Below the pieces are notes generated by a model, which saw nothing but the letters and a program-made list of their open reading frames with translations, was not told the DNA's origin and made no database searches. Below, piece by piece: positions 35,338 through 43,091 of a DNA stretch of 64,000 nucleotides. This DNA comes from Novosphingobium indicum (GTDB taxonomy: Bacteria; Pseudomonadota; Alphaproteobacteria; Sphingomonadales; Sphingomonadaceae): assembly GCF_014645195.1 (NCBI RefSeq), contig NZ_BMLK01000002.1:1-64000 (forward strand), written 5' to 3'. Position 1 is the stretch's first letter; each line of letters begins with the position of its first letter. Position numbers and translations under genes: made by a program.

Positions 35338-35352
35338 TTAACTCAAAATTAG
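35338..35352 (+). promoter_or_regulatory. Candidate CtrA box upstream of the ParA operon
   Basis: TTAA-N7-TTAG differs by one base from the CtrA consensus TTAA-N7-TTAA. It lies ~70 bases before the TTG start of the ParA gene in an AT-rich divergent region. A single near-match can occur by chance. Confidence 0.3.
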
Positions 35353-35422
35353 GAACGATCTGCGAATTTCCACCCGCAGAAAGTTTCATTTGGCCTGTTT
35401 GATTTAATTAGGGGACGTTGTT

Positions 35423-36145
35423 TTGCGGGTACTGGCTTTGGCATCGCAAAAAGGTGGGTCGGGCAAGACGACCCTGTCGGGCCACTTGGCTGTCCAGGCG
35501 CAGCGCGCCGGTGCCGGGCCGGTCGTCCTGATCGACATCGACCCGCAAGGCTCACTCGCCGACTGGTGGAACGAGCGCGAGGCAGAATTGCCCGCTTTCG
35601 CCCAGACCACCGTCGCACGCCTCGCCAGCGACCTTCAGGTTCTGCGCCAGCAGGGCTTCAAACTGGCGGTCATCGATACGCCGCCGGCGATTACCATGGC
35701 GATCCAGAGCGTTATCTCTGTCGCTGAACTCATCGTCGTGCCTACCCGTCCCAGCCCGCACGATCTGCGCGCCGTGGGCGCCACGGTCGATCTGTGCGAA
35801 CGTTCGGGCAAGCCACTGCTCTTCGTCGTCAATGCCGCGACCCCCAAGGCGCGCATCACCGGTGAAGCCGCTGTCGCGCTGTCGCAGCACGGTACTGTCG
35901 CCCCTGTCACGCTGCACCAGCGCACCGACTTTGCCGCGTCGATGATCGACGGGCGCACGGTGATGGAAGTCGATCCCAAGGGACGCTCGGCGCAGGAAGT
36001 CACGGCGCTCTGGAATTACATCGCCGATCGCCTCGAACGGAATTTTCGCCGCACGGTGTTCTCGGTTCCCGCTGCGGGCCAGCATGTCATGCAAGGCGCG
36101 GTGCGTCCGGTCGGCGGTTTCGGCCGCCGTGTGGCCGGTTCCTGA
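35423..36145 (+). CDS. ParA family ATPase (orphan, short form)
   Basis: A 240-residue deviant-Walker ATPase with Walker A QKGGSGKTTLSGHLA at residues 9-23, DIDPQGSLADWW (A' motif) and LAVIDTPPAI (Walker B). It lacks the N-terminal HTH domain of plasmid ParA/SopA, so it resembles ParF- or MinD/MipZ-size members. No parB or parS is nearby. It starts with TTG after AGGGGAC, which should keep expression low. It is followed after 13 bases by a gene with a ParG-like C-terminus, suggesting a two-gene positioning module. Confidence 0.88.
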   Translation: MRVLALASQKGGSGKTTLSGHLAVQAQRAGAGPVVLIDIDPQGSLADWWNEREAELPAFAQTTVARLASDLQVLRQQGFKLAVIDTPPAITMAIQSVISVAELIVVPTRPSPHDLRAVGATVDLCERSGKPLLFVVNAATPKARITGEAAVALSQHGTVAPVTLHQRTDFAASMIDGRTVMEVDPKGRSAQEVTALWNYIADRLERNFRRTVFSVPAAGQHVMQGAVRPVGGFGRRVAGS

Positions 36146-36158
36146 GGAGGCTTAGACC

Positions 36159-36776
36159 ATGGCCGAAAATCACGCTTTCGCTTCGCTCTCGCCGCGGCTG
36201 CTTGCCCGCAAGGGCGGCGCCAAGCCGGCCATGCGGCGCCAGGATGCCACCAAGTTCGTGAACGGCGGCAGTGTCGCTCCGACCGAGGATCTCGGCTGGA
36301 ACGATTGGGGTCATAACCACGACCACGCCGCGCCGGATCCGGCCGACCATGAAACGGCGGCGCACGATCAGAACCAGAAAACGCAAGGCGGCGAGGTCGC
36401 AAAGCTCATAGCGACTGCTCCGAAGCGTGCCAGCACGGCAAACCGCGGCGGCGCGCGCAAGGTGGTGATCCCGACAGCACCCGCTGCCCGTGCATCCGAC
36501 CTGCAGGATCGCGAGATTCCCGAAGTGCTGCGGCAGATCGAACAGATCGCCTGGCGCATCAATCGGGCCATGCCGGCCGCCGAAGCGCCCAAGCCCGAAG
36601 GCCGCCGCGCCGCATTCACGCTGCGGCTCGATGCAGAACGTCATTTCCGCCTCAAGATGGCGGGCGTCGTCCTCAATCGCAGCGCCCAGGTGCTCGTGAC
36701 CGAGGCGCTCGACAAGTACCTGTCCGAAATTCCCGAAGTTGCTCAGGCTCAGCGCCCCGCCGGCACGCGGCCCTGA
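36159..36776 (+). CDS. Possible ribbon-helix-helix partner of the ParA protein
   Basis: A 205-residue protein of no firmly recognised family. Residues ~1-120 are polar, low-complexity and rich in His/Asp/Ala (WGHNHDHAAPDPADHET), probably disordered. Residues ~150-192 read AAFTLRLDAERHFRLKMAGV followed by LNRSAQVLVTEALDKYLSE, a strand-helix-helix pattern like ParG or other ribbon-helix-helix DNA binders. Its position directly after ParA supports a partner role. This is inference from pattern and context. Confidence 0.55.
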   Translation: MAENHAFASLSPRLLARKGGAKPAMRRQDATKFVNGGSVAPTEDLGWNDWGHNHDHAAPDPADHETAAHDQNQKTQGGEVAKLIATAPKRASTANRGGARKVVIPTAPAARASDLQDREIPEVLRQIEQIAWRINRAMPAAEAPKPEGRRAAFTLRLDAERHFRLKMAGVVLNRSAQVLVTEALDKYLSEIPEVAQAQRPAGTRP

Positions 36777-36817
36777 CCCTAGCGCTTCGTAAAGAGATCC
36801 AGGGGGACCTTAGTTCG

Positions 36818-38200
36818 ATGGAACGCTTCACTTTCAAAGCCAGGTTCGCAGGCCTTGCCGCCTGCAGTGCAATGGCAGCGGTCTTGCTCGTGGGCTGTTC
36901 GGCCCACGCGCCGCTTGCCAGCTCCGGCAGTCCCGCCATTTCCGGCGAAAGCGCCGATGCGCAGATGAGCGAGGCGATTGCCAAGGCGGAGAAGCGGGTG
37001 GCCAAGTCGCCGCAAAGCGCTTCCGCGCGCGTCGATCTCGCGCAGGCCTATCTGACCGCAGGACGTTTCGATTCGTCGGCGACGACCTTTCAGGACGCGA
37101 TGAGCCTGGGTGAAAAGGACCCGCGCGTCGCTCTCGGGCTGGCCCTCAGCTACATCGGGTCGGGCCGCAATGCCGAAGCGCTTTCGCTGCTCAGTAGCCA
37201 CCGCGCGGACATTCCCGTCAGCGACTTGGGGCTTGCCCTCGCGCTGGCCGGTCAGCCCGCGCAGGCGGTGGGTCTGCTTTCCGATGCGGTGCGCAGCGGT
37301 AACGACAATCCCAAGACCCGTCAGAACCTTGCCTATGCCTACGCGCTCAACGGCCGCTGGGCCGAAGCGCGCGTGGTTGCCTCGCAGGATGTGCCGGCAG
37401 ACCAGATCGATGCCCGCATGAGCGAATGGGCCGCCAGCGCGCGTCCGGAGCAGTTCCAGGTTCGTGTGGCCGGTCTGCTTGGCGCTCCCGTGCGTGCCGA
37501 CTCGGGCCAGCCCGCTGCGCTCGCGCTGAACGGTGCAGCCAGGGACGATACGCCGCGCATGGCTGTTGCCGACCTTCCCGTACCGACGCCGATCGCGCCG
37601 GTTCAGGCTCCGGAGCCCGCCACAGCCGAACTGCCGCCGGTCGCGACTCGCGAACTGGCCGCCGCCACCGAGGGTGATTTCCAGCAGGCTTTCAAGGCCG
37701 AGCCGGCGTCAGCCCCCGCATCCGCGCCGGTATCGCTTGCCACCAACGCCGCGGAAGTTGCCAAGGAAGCACCTGTTGCGCTGGCTTCGCGCAGCATCGA
37801 GAATCCGAAGGCGGTACCGGTTCGCAAGTTCGTTTCGCAGCCGACGGTCCAGTCGGTCAGCGCGACGCACAGCGCTTATGTCGATGCGCCGAAGTCTGCC
37901 ACGCATCTGGTGCAGCTTGGTTCCTTCAGCACTCTGGAAGGCGCAAAGCGCGCCTGGGGCATCTTCGTGGCCCGCAATCCCAAGCTCAAGGATCACACTA
38001 TGCGGATTACCGAGGCCGACGTTCGCGGCCGCCGGTACTATCGCGTCGCGGCTGAAGGTTTCGATCGCGGTACCGCGCGCAACCTCTGCTCCAGTGTCCG
38101 CGAGCGCGGCGGCGGCTGCTTCGCCTACGCCAAGACGCACACGCTTCCCGGCACCATCCCGGGCAAGTCCACGAGCGGGGCGATGCTGGCAAGCCTCTGA
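36818..38200 (+). CDS. TPR and SPOR-domain lipoprotein
   Basis: A 460-residue exported protein. The signal ends in a lipobox-like LLVGCSA. Tetratricopeptide repeats run from about 45 to 190 (SARVDLAQAYLTAGRFDSSATTF, TRQNLAYAYALNGRWAEARV), followed by a Pro/Ala/Val-rich linker and a C-terminal SPOR domain (HLVQLGSFSTLEGAKRAWGIF to ERGGGCFAYAK). It probably sits at the outer membrane and binds septal glycan. It follows the ParA/partner pair by 41 bases and ends at a strong terminator, so the three genes likely form an operon. Confidence 0.85.
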   Translation: MERFTFKARFAGLAACSAMAAVLLVGCSAHAPLASSGSPAISGESADAQMSEAIAKAEKRVAKSPQSASARVDLAQAYLTAGRFDSSATTFQDAMSLGEKDPRVALGLALSYIGSGRNAEALSLLSSHRADIPVSDLGLALALAGQPAQAVGLLSDAVRSGNDNPKTRQNLAYAYALNGRWAEARVVASQDVPADQIDARMSEWAASARPEQFQVRVAGLLGAPVRADSGQPAALALNGAARDDTPRMAVADLPVPTPIAPVQAPEPATAELPPVATRELAAATEGDFQQAFKAEPASAPASAPVSLATNAAEVAKEAPVALASRSIENPKAVPVRKFVSQPTVQSVSATHSAYVDAPKSATHLVQLGSFSTLEGAKRAWGIFVARNPKLKDHTMRITEADVRGRRYYRVAAEGFDRGTARNLCSSVRERGGGCFAYAKTHTLPGTIPGKSTSGAMLASL

Positions 38201-38230
38201 ATTCAAAAAGTTCCCATGTGAAACCTTGCA

Positions 38231-38264
38231 GGCCTCCGTCCTTCGGGACGGGGGCCTTCTTTTG
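38231..38264 (+). terminator. Terminator of the ParA-SPOR operon
   Basis: An 11-bp stem GGCCTCCGTCC/GGACGGGGGCC closed by a TTCG tetraloop and followed by TTCTTTTG. Confidence 0.9.
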
Positions 38265-38294
38265 CATGGGGCCGGTTCTAATTGAGGGCGGGGC

Positions 38295-39551
38295 TCAGGC
38301 GGGCTTGGTCTTCTTCGTGCGCACCGTGACACCGCCCTTGAACAGGGCCAGCACCCGGCCCTGAACCGGCTGCTTGTCGAACGGCGTATTGCCCGCGCTG
38401 GCGGCCATCTTGTCCGAATCGACAATCCATGGGCGGTCCGGATCGACCACCGCAATATCCGCCTCCGCACCGACTGCGAGCCGTCCGGCATCCACGCCCA
38501 GCAGCTTCGCCGGATTGGCGGCAAGCAGGTCGAAGGCGCGTCCCATGTCGATCACGCCGTCGCGCACGAGATTAAGCGTGAGCGGCAGCAGCGTTTCGGC
38601 GCCAGCCATGCCGGGGGCCGAATCGGTAAAGGGCAAGCGCTTGTCTTCCGGGCCGCGCGGATCGTGGCTTGAGGTGATGACGTCGATCGTGCCGTCGCCG
38701 ACCGCGGCGATCACGGCCTGACGGTCCGCCTCGGAGCGCAGCGGCGGGGAGAGGTGGGCGAAAGTGCGGAATTCGGCCATCGCGAGGTCCGACAGCATGA
38801 AATAGGCGGGCGAGACGCCGGCGGTGACTTTCACGCCGCGCTGCTTCGCCCCGCGGACCAGATCGAGCCCGGCGGCGGTCGTGACCTTGCGGAAGTGGAT
38901 GGCCGCACCGGCCAGTTCGGCCAGCGCGATGTCGCGGGCAATCGCCAGCGCCTCGGCCTCGGACGGGGCGCTCGGCAGGCCCAGACGGGTCGCCATTTCG
39001 CCGGCGGTGGCCACCGCGTTGCCGGTGATCCCGGCATCTTCGGCATGCGCGATCACCACCATGCCAAGCATCCCGGCATATTGCAGCAGTCGCAGCATCG
39101 TGCCCGAATCGCCGATCCATTGGCGCCCGGTCGCCACGGCGAGGGCCCCGGCCTCGCGCATCAGCGCGATTTCCGCGAGCGACTCGCCGCCCAGATCCTT
39201 GGTCGCTGCCGCAAGCGGGTGGACCCAGAAGTCCGGCTTGCCCGACTGCGCGGCGAAACGGACTCGCGCCGGCACGTCGAGAGGCGGGTTCTGATCCGGC
39301 ATGACCGCGGCGCGGGTGATGCCGCCGAAGTGGAAGGCCGGTTTGTCGATCTCGAACACGCCGATGTCGACGAGGCCGGGCGTGACCAGCTTGCCGGCGG
39401 CATCGTGGACCGTATCGCCGGGTTGCGCCGCGACGTCAGGCCCGACGGCGGTGATGAAGCCGCCTTCGCAGCGGAGCGCGCCGGTTTCGATCGTGCCGCC
39501 GGGAAGCAGCAGGCGGCCGTTTGCGATGGTGAGGGGGGCGTGCGAGCTCAT
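38295..39551 (-). CDS. pyrX: Dihydroorotase homologue lacking the metal-binding HxH (PyrX/PyrC'-type)
   Basis: A 418-residue amidohydrolase-fold protein. Where active dihydroorotases have a PGLVDxHxH motif, this one reads [12 protein letters not shown], so both first metal-ligand histidines are missing. HAED and [15 protein letters not shown] survive in altered form. Such pseudo-dihydroorotases are known in Pseudomonas as non-catalytic partners needed for aspartate carbamoyltransferase assembly. The ATG overlaps the pyrB stop by four bases, supporting that role. A true dihydroorotase should be elsewhere in the genome. Confidence 0.85.
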   Translation of the reverse strand: MSSHAPLTIANGRLLLPGGTIETGALRCEGGFITAVGPDVAAQPGDTVHDAAGKLVTPGLVDIGVFEIDKPAFHFGGITRAAVMPDQNPPLDVPARVRFAAQSGKPDFWVHPLAAATKDLGGESLAEIALMREAGALAVATGRQWIGDSGTMLRLLQYAGMLGMVVIAHAEDAGITGNAVATAGEMATRLGLPSAPSEAEALAIARDIALAELAGAAIHFRKVTTAAGLDLVRGAKQRGVKVTAGVSPAYFMLSDLAMAEFRTFAHLSPPLRSEADRQAVIAAVGDGTIDVITSSHDPRGPEDKRLPFTDSAPGMAGAETLLPLTLNLVRDGVIDMGRAFDLLAANPAKLLGVDAGRLAVGAEADIAVVDPDRPWIVDSDKMAASAGNTPFDKQPVQGRVLALFKGGVTVRTKKTKPA

Positions 39552-40549
39552 GACCAGCCCTCCAGCTTGCGAGCCCTTCGGGTCAGCACGTCGAGGCAGG
39601 CCATGCGCAGCGCGACGCCCATTTCCACCTGCGTGGTGATCTGCGAGCGACCGACCAGATCGGCAACGTCGCTTTCGATCTCGACCCCGCGGTTCATCGG
39701 GCCGGGGTGCATTACGAGGGCATCGGGTTCCGCCTTTTCAAGCCGCTCCAGCGAGAGGCCGTAGAGGTGACGGTATTCGCGCGGGGAGGGGATGAACTGG
39801 CCCTGCATACGCTCCATCTGCAGGCGCAGCATCATCACCACGTCCGCGCCCTTCAGCGCCGCGTCGAAATCATGGAACACCTGCACGTTCATCCGCTCGA
39901 TGTCCGTCGGCATCAGCGCGGGCGGGGCGCAGACGCGCACTTCGGCGCCGAGCGAGGAAAGGCACAGAATGTTCGAGCGGGCTACGCGGCTGTGCAGGAT
40001 ATCGCCGCAGATCGTCACGCGCAGCCCGTTGAACACGCGCTTGGCGTGGCGGATCGTGAGGGCATCGAGCAGCGCCTGGGTCGGGTGTTCGTGCTGTCCG
40101 TCACCGGCGTTGAGCACCGGGCAATCGACCTTGTCGGCGATCAGCTGCACCGCGCCTGAGCTGGCATGGCGAATGACGATGGCGTCGGCGCGCATGGCGT
40201 TGAGCGTCATCGCCGTATCGATCAGCGTCTCGCCCTTCTTCACGCTTGAAGTCGCGACCGCCATGTTGACCACGTCGGCGCCGAGACGCTTGCCGGCGAT
40301 CTCGAAGCTCAGCAGCGTGCGGGTCGAGTTTTCGAAGAAGGCGTTGATGATCGTCAGGCCGGAGAGCACTTCGCGGCGCTTCTGGGCATTGCGGTTGAGC
40401 TCTACCCACTGTTCCGCCTCGTCGAGCAGGAACCAGATTTCGTGGGGCGCAAGCCCGGCGATCCCTACAAGGCTGCGATGCGGGAAGGCGGCGCCGCCTT
40501 CCGGATAGATGTATTCCGGAGATGTCATTGAAGACGATGCCTTAGGCAT
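39548..40549 (-). CDS. pyrB: Aspartate carbamoyltransferase catalytic subunit
   Basis: A 333-residue enzyme making carbamoyl-aspartate from carbamoyl phosphate and aspartate in pyrimidine synthesis. [20 protein letters not shown] holds the carbamoyl-phosphate-binding STRT, with [33 protein letters not shown] and [13 protein letters not shown]. The ATG preceded by GGGGGGCAGG is used; a second in-frame ATG seven codons on (MTSPEYIYP) is possible. It is translationally coupled to pyrX, which probably forms a complex with it. No pyrI is present. Confidence 0.93.
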   Translation of the reverse strand: MPKASSSMTSPEYIYPEGGAAFPHRSLVGIAGLAPHEIWFLLDEAEQWVELNRNAQKRREVLSGLTIINAFFENSTRTLLSFEIAGKRLGADVVNMAVATSSVKKGETLIDTAMTLNAMRADAIVIRHASSGAVQLIADKVDCPVLNAGDGQHEHPTQALLDALTIRHAKRVFNGLRVTICGDILHSRVARSNILCLSSLGAEVRVCAPPALMPTDIERMNVQVFHDFDAALKGADVVMMLRLQMERMQGQFIPSPREYRHLYGLSLERLEKAEPDALVMHPGPMNRGVEIESDVADLVGRSQITTQVEMGVALRMACLDVLTRRARKLEGWS

Positions 40550-40638
40550 GCCTGCCCCCCGGCTCAAGCCAATTCGCGCAGCGCCTTTCAACCGGGCACC
40601 GCTATGGCTATCTAGCAGCTCGAAAGGCAGGTGTATTC

Positions 40639-42507
40639 ATGAAGTTCGCGAGCAAGATCTGGAAGCTGCTGGTCGGCATCAAGGATGCGCTGGCGCTGGC
40701 GTTTCTGATCCTGTTCTTCGGCGTGATATATGCCGTGCTCACGGCCCGGCCCACGGCGGGGCATGTCGAGAAAGGCGCGCTTCTGCTCGACCTGAACGGC
40801 GTGATCGTCGAGGAAAAGAGCGAGGTCGATCCGCTGAGCATGCTTCTTGCGAGCGAAGCACCGACGCGTGAATACCAGGCCCGCGACATCGAGCGCGCGC
40901 TGCACCTTGCCGCCAAGGACGACCGGATCAAGGTTGTCGTCCTCGACCTGTCGCGCTTCATGGGCGGGCGCTTCGTACACCTGAGCGAGATAGGCCGGGC
41001 CATGGACGAGGTGCGCAAGGCCGGAAAGCCGATCCTGACATTCGCCAATGTCTATGTGGACGACTCCGTTCAGCTTGCAGCACATGCCAGCGAAGTCTGG
41101 ATGGATCCAATGGGCGAAGCGCTGGTGATGGGGCCAGGCGGTGAAACGCAGTACTTCAAGGGACTGATCGACCGCTTCAACGTCAACGCGCACGTCTACC
41201 GTGTCGGGACCTACAAGAGCTTTGTCGAGCCTTACATGCGCAAGGACATGTCGCCCGAGGCGCGCGAAGATTACCGCGACATCTACGGCGCGCTCTGGAG
41301 TGCGTGGCAGGCTGATGTGAAAAAGGCCCGCCCCAAGGCGCAGATCGACAAACTGGCTGCTGATCCGCTTGCCGCGATCAAGTCTGCCGGTGGGGACTTC
41401 GCACAGGCGGCCAAGGCTGTCGGTCTCGTCGACAAGCTGGGCGACAAGACCGAATTCGACAAGCACGTGGCCAAACTGGCGGGCGCCTCGAGCGATGGCG
41501 ATCTGCCTTATGCCCATACGGGCCTTGCGACATGGCTGAAGGCCAATCCGCCCAAGACCCCCGGCAAGGGAGTCGCCGTGGTGACCGTGGCCGGTAACAT
41601 CGTCGATGGCGATGCCGGGCCGGGCGAAGCCGGCGGCGACCGTATTGCCGGCCTGCTCGATGACAATATCGATGAGGGATACAAGGCGCTGGTAGTGCGA
41701 GTCGATTCGCCCGGCGGGTCGGCAACCGCCGCCGAACGCATCCGCCGTGCGGTGCAGCGCTGGCGCGACGCCAAGATTCCTGTGGTGATCTCGATGGGCA
41801 ACATGGCTGCGAGCGGTGGCTACTGGGTCTCCACGGCGGGTCAGCGAATCTTTGCCGAGCCCGCCACGATTACCGGCTCGATCGGGGTCTTTGCTGTGAT
41901 CCCCAGTTTCGAGAAGACGCTGGCCGACTTCGGCGTGACCAGCGACGGGGTGCGCACGACGCCGCTTTCGGGCCAGCCGGACATTCTCGGTGGCTTCACG
42001 CCGGAGCTGAACGACCTGCTCCAGTCCACGGTCGAGGACGCTTATGGCAAGTTCATCAATCTGGTCGCCAAGGCCCGCGAGCGGACGCCCGAGCAGATCG
42101 ATGCGATCGCGCAGGGCCGCGTGTGGGCCGGCGCGGAAGCGCAGAAGATCGGACTGGTCGACCAGATGGGCGATCTCGATACGGCGCTCGCCTATGCGGC
42201 GAAGCTGGGCGGACTGGGCAATGCCAAGTGGCATCCCGTGTTCCTGCACGAAAAGCCCGATGCCTTCTCCAGCTTCCTTCAGGGGCTGGAAGCCGAGCCG
42301 CAGGATAATGCCGTCGCTCACGATTTCGCGGCAATGATCGCCATGCGTCAGCAGGCGAAGGCGGGCAGGGCGCTGGAACAGCTGGATGGATTGCTGGGCG
42401 CGCGCGGCGTGCAGGCCTATTGCATGGAATGTCCGCCGCTGCCGGGCGCCAGGGTGAAGAGTGGGGATCTGACCTTGGTTCAGGCTCTGGCGCGGTTCGT
42501 TAAGTAG
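40639..42507 (+). CDS. sppA: Signal peptide peptidase SppA, 67-kDa type
   Basis: A 622-residue membrane-anchored serine protease that degrades cleaved signal peptides. One N-terminal helix (LALAFLILFFGVIYAVL) is followed by two tandem ClpP-like domains. The N-terminal domain provides the general-base lysine (VGTYKSFVEPYMRKDMS). The C-terminal domain provides the nucleophilic serine (GNMAASGGYWVSTAG). The arrangement matches the long form of E. coli SppA. It is divergent from pyrB. Confidence 0.93.
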   Translation: MKFASKIWKLLVGIKDALALAFLILFFGVIYAVLTARPTAGHVEKGALLLDLNGVIVEEKSEVDPLSMLLASEAPTREYQARDIERALHLAAKDDRIKVVVLDLSRFMGGRFVHLSEIGRAMDEVRKAGKPILTFANVYVDDSVQLAAHASEVWMDPMGEALVMGPGGETQYFKGLIDRFNVNAHVYRVGTYKSFVEPYMRKDMSPEAREDYRDIYGALWSAWQADVKKARPKAQIDKLAADPLAAIKSAGGDFAQAAKAVGLVDKLGDKTEFDKHVAKLAGASSDGDLPYAHTGLATWLKANPPKTPGKGVAVVTVAGNIVDGDAGPGEAGGDRIAGLLDDNIDEGYKALVVRVDSPGGSATAAERIRRAVQRWRDAKIPVVISMGNMAASGGYWVSTAGQRIFAEPATITGSIGVFAVIPSFEKTLADFGVTSDGVRTTPLSGQPDILGGFTPELNDLLQSTVEDAYGKFINLVAKARERTPEQIDAIAQGRVWAGAEAQKIGLVDQMGDLDTALAYAAKLGGLGNAKWHPVFLHEKPDAFSSFLQGLEAEPQDNAVAHDFAAMIAMRQQAKAGRALEQLDGLLGARGVQAYCMECPPLPGARVKSGDLTLVQALARFVK

Positions 42508-42524
42508 GTAGGTTCACCATAGCC

Positions 42525-42605
42525 GGTCATCCCAGCGCAGGCTGGGATCGCTCTCGACCGTGCGCCGGGCGGCAAGCGGTCCCAGCCTGCGCTGGGACGA
42601 CATTG
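42525..42605. repeat. Paired dispersed palindromes downstream of sppA
   Basis: Two copies of TCCCAGC-N4-GCTGGGA, each a hairpin by itself, lie in opposite orientation about 50 bases apart with flanks GTCAT/GTCGT also mirrored. This nested dyad is a REP-like intergenic element of a type common in sphingomonads and other proteobacteria. Confidence 0.75.
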
Positions 42606-42619
42606 GTAGCGAGAGGGCA

Positions 42620-42781
42620 TCAATCCGGCGGTGGCATTTCCACCGGCGCTTCGTCCGGCTGGTCGAAGTCGGGCATGTCGGGCTGCGTTTCGGGCGGGGT
42701 CGCCGGTTCGCCGGGCTCGCCGGGCTGAACGGGCACTTCGGCAGGCGAGCCGCCGGGGTTGTCATCGGGCTGGGTGGCCAT
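42620..42781 (-). CDS. Small acidic proline-rich protein
   Basis: A 53-residue protein with no membrane segment, beginning MATQPDDNPGGSPAEVPV and ending EAPVEMPPPD; about a third of the residues are proline and the rest are largely Asp, Glu, Gly and Gln. GAGAGG is correctly spaced before the ATG. It is probably disordered. Whether it is expressed cannot be judged from sequence alone. It lies between the palindromic element and tRNA-Leu. Confidence 0.5.
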   Translation of the reverse strand: MATQPDDNPGGSPAEVPVQPGEPGEPATPPETQPDMPDFDQPDEAPVEMPPPD

Positions 42782-42931
42782 GTTAACCTCTCGTGTAGAG
42801 CTTTGACTTCTACGTGGGCCCAATCCCGCCGTCCCGCAAGGGGGCATGAAAGCGTGTGTAACGTCGCGGCGCTTGCCCTTTTCCGCGTGACATTCTAAGG
42901 GCCCGTCCCTTGAGTTTCAGGCTTCTTCCAT

Positions 42932-43016
42932 GCGGGCGTGGCGGAACTGGTAGACGCGCTGGTTTTAGGTACCAGTATCGAAAGATGTGGGGGTTCGAGT
43001 CCCTTCGCCCGCACCA
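42932..43016 (+). tRNA. tRNA-Leu (TAG anticodon)
   Basis: An 85-nt class II tRNA: acceptor GCGGGCG/CGCCCGC, anticodon stem CTGGT/ACCAG with loop TTTAGGT giving TAG, variable arm ATCGAAAGAT, TTCGAGTC T-loop and encoded CCA. Confidence 0.96.
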
Positions 43017-43091
43017 GTCCGCCGCCTGTGGGAGGGGGAGCCAAGAAAATCGGCCGAAAAGGCCCCGAGAATTGCACAGGAAGGCATCGAA

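Noticed and set aside
35423..36776. Plasmid-type parABS origin region
   Set aside because: No parS-like palindromes, no replication initiator and no ParB homologue are visible; neighbours are chromosomal SPOR and pyrimidine genes.
37709..38524. Minus-strand frame overlapping the end of the TPR-SPOR gene and the terminator
   Set aside because: It runs through a strong terminator and a conserved SPOR domain and has no motif of its own.
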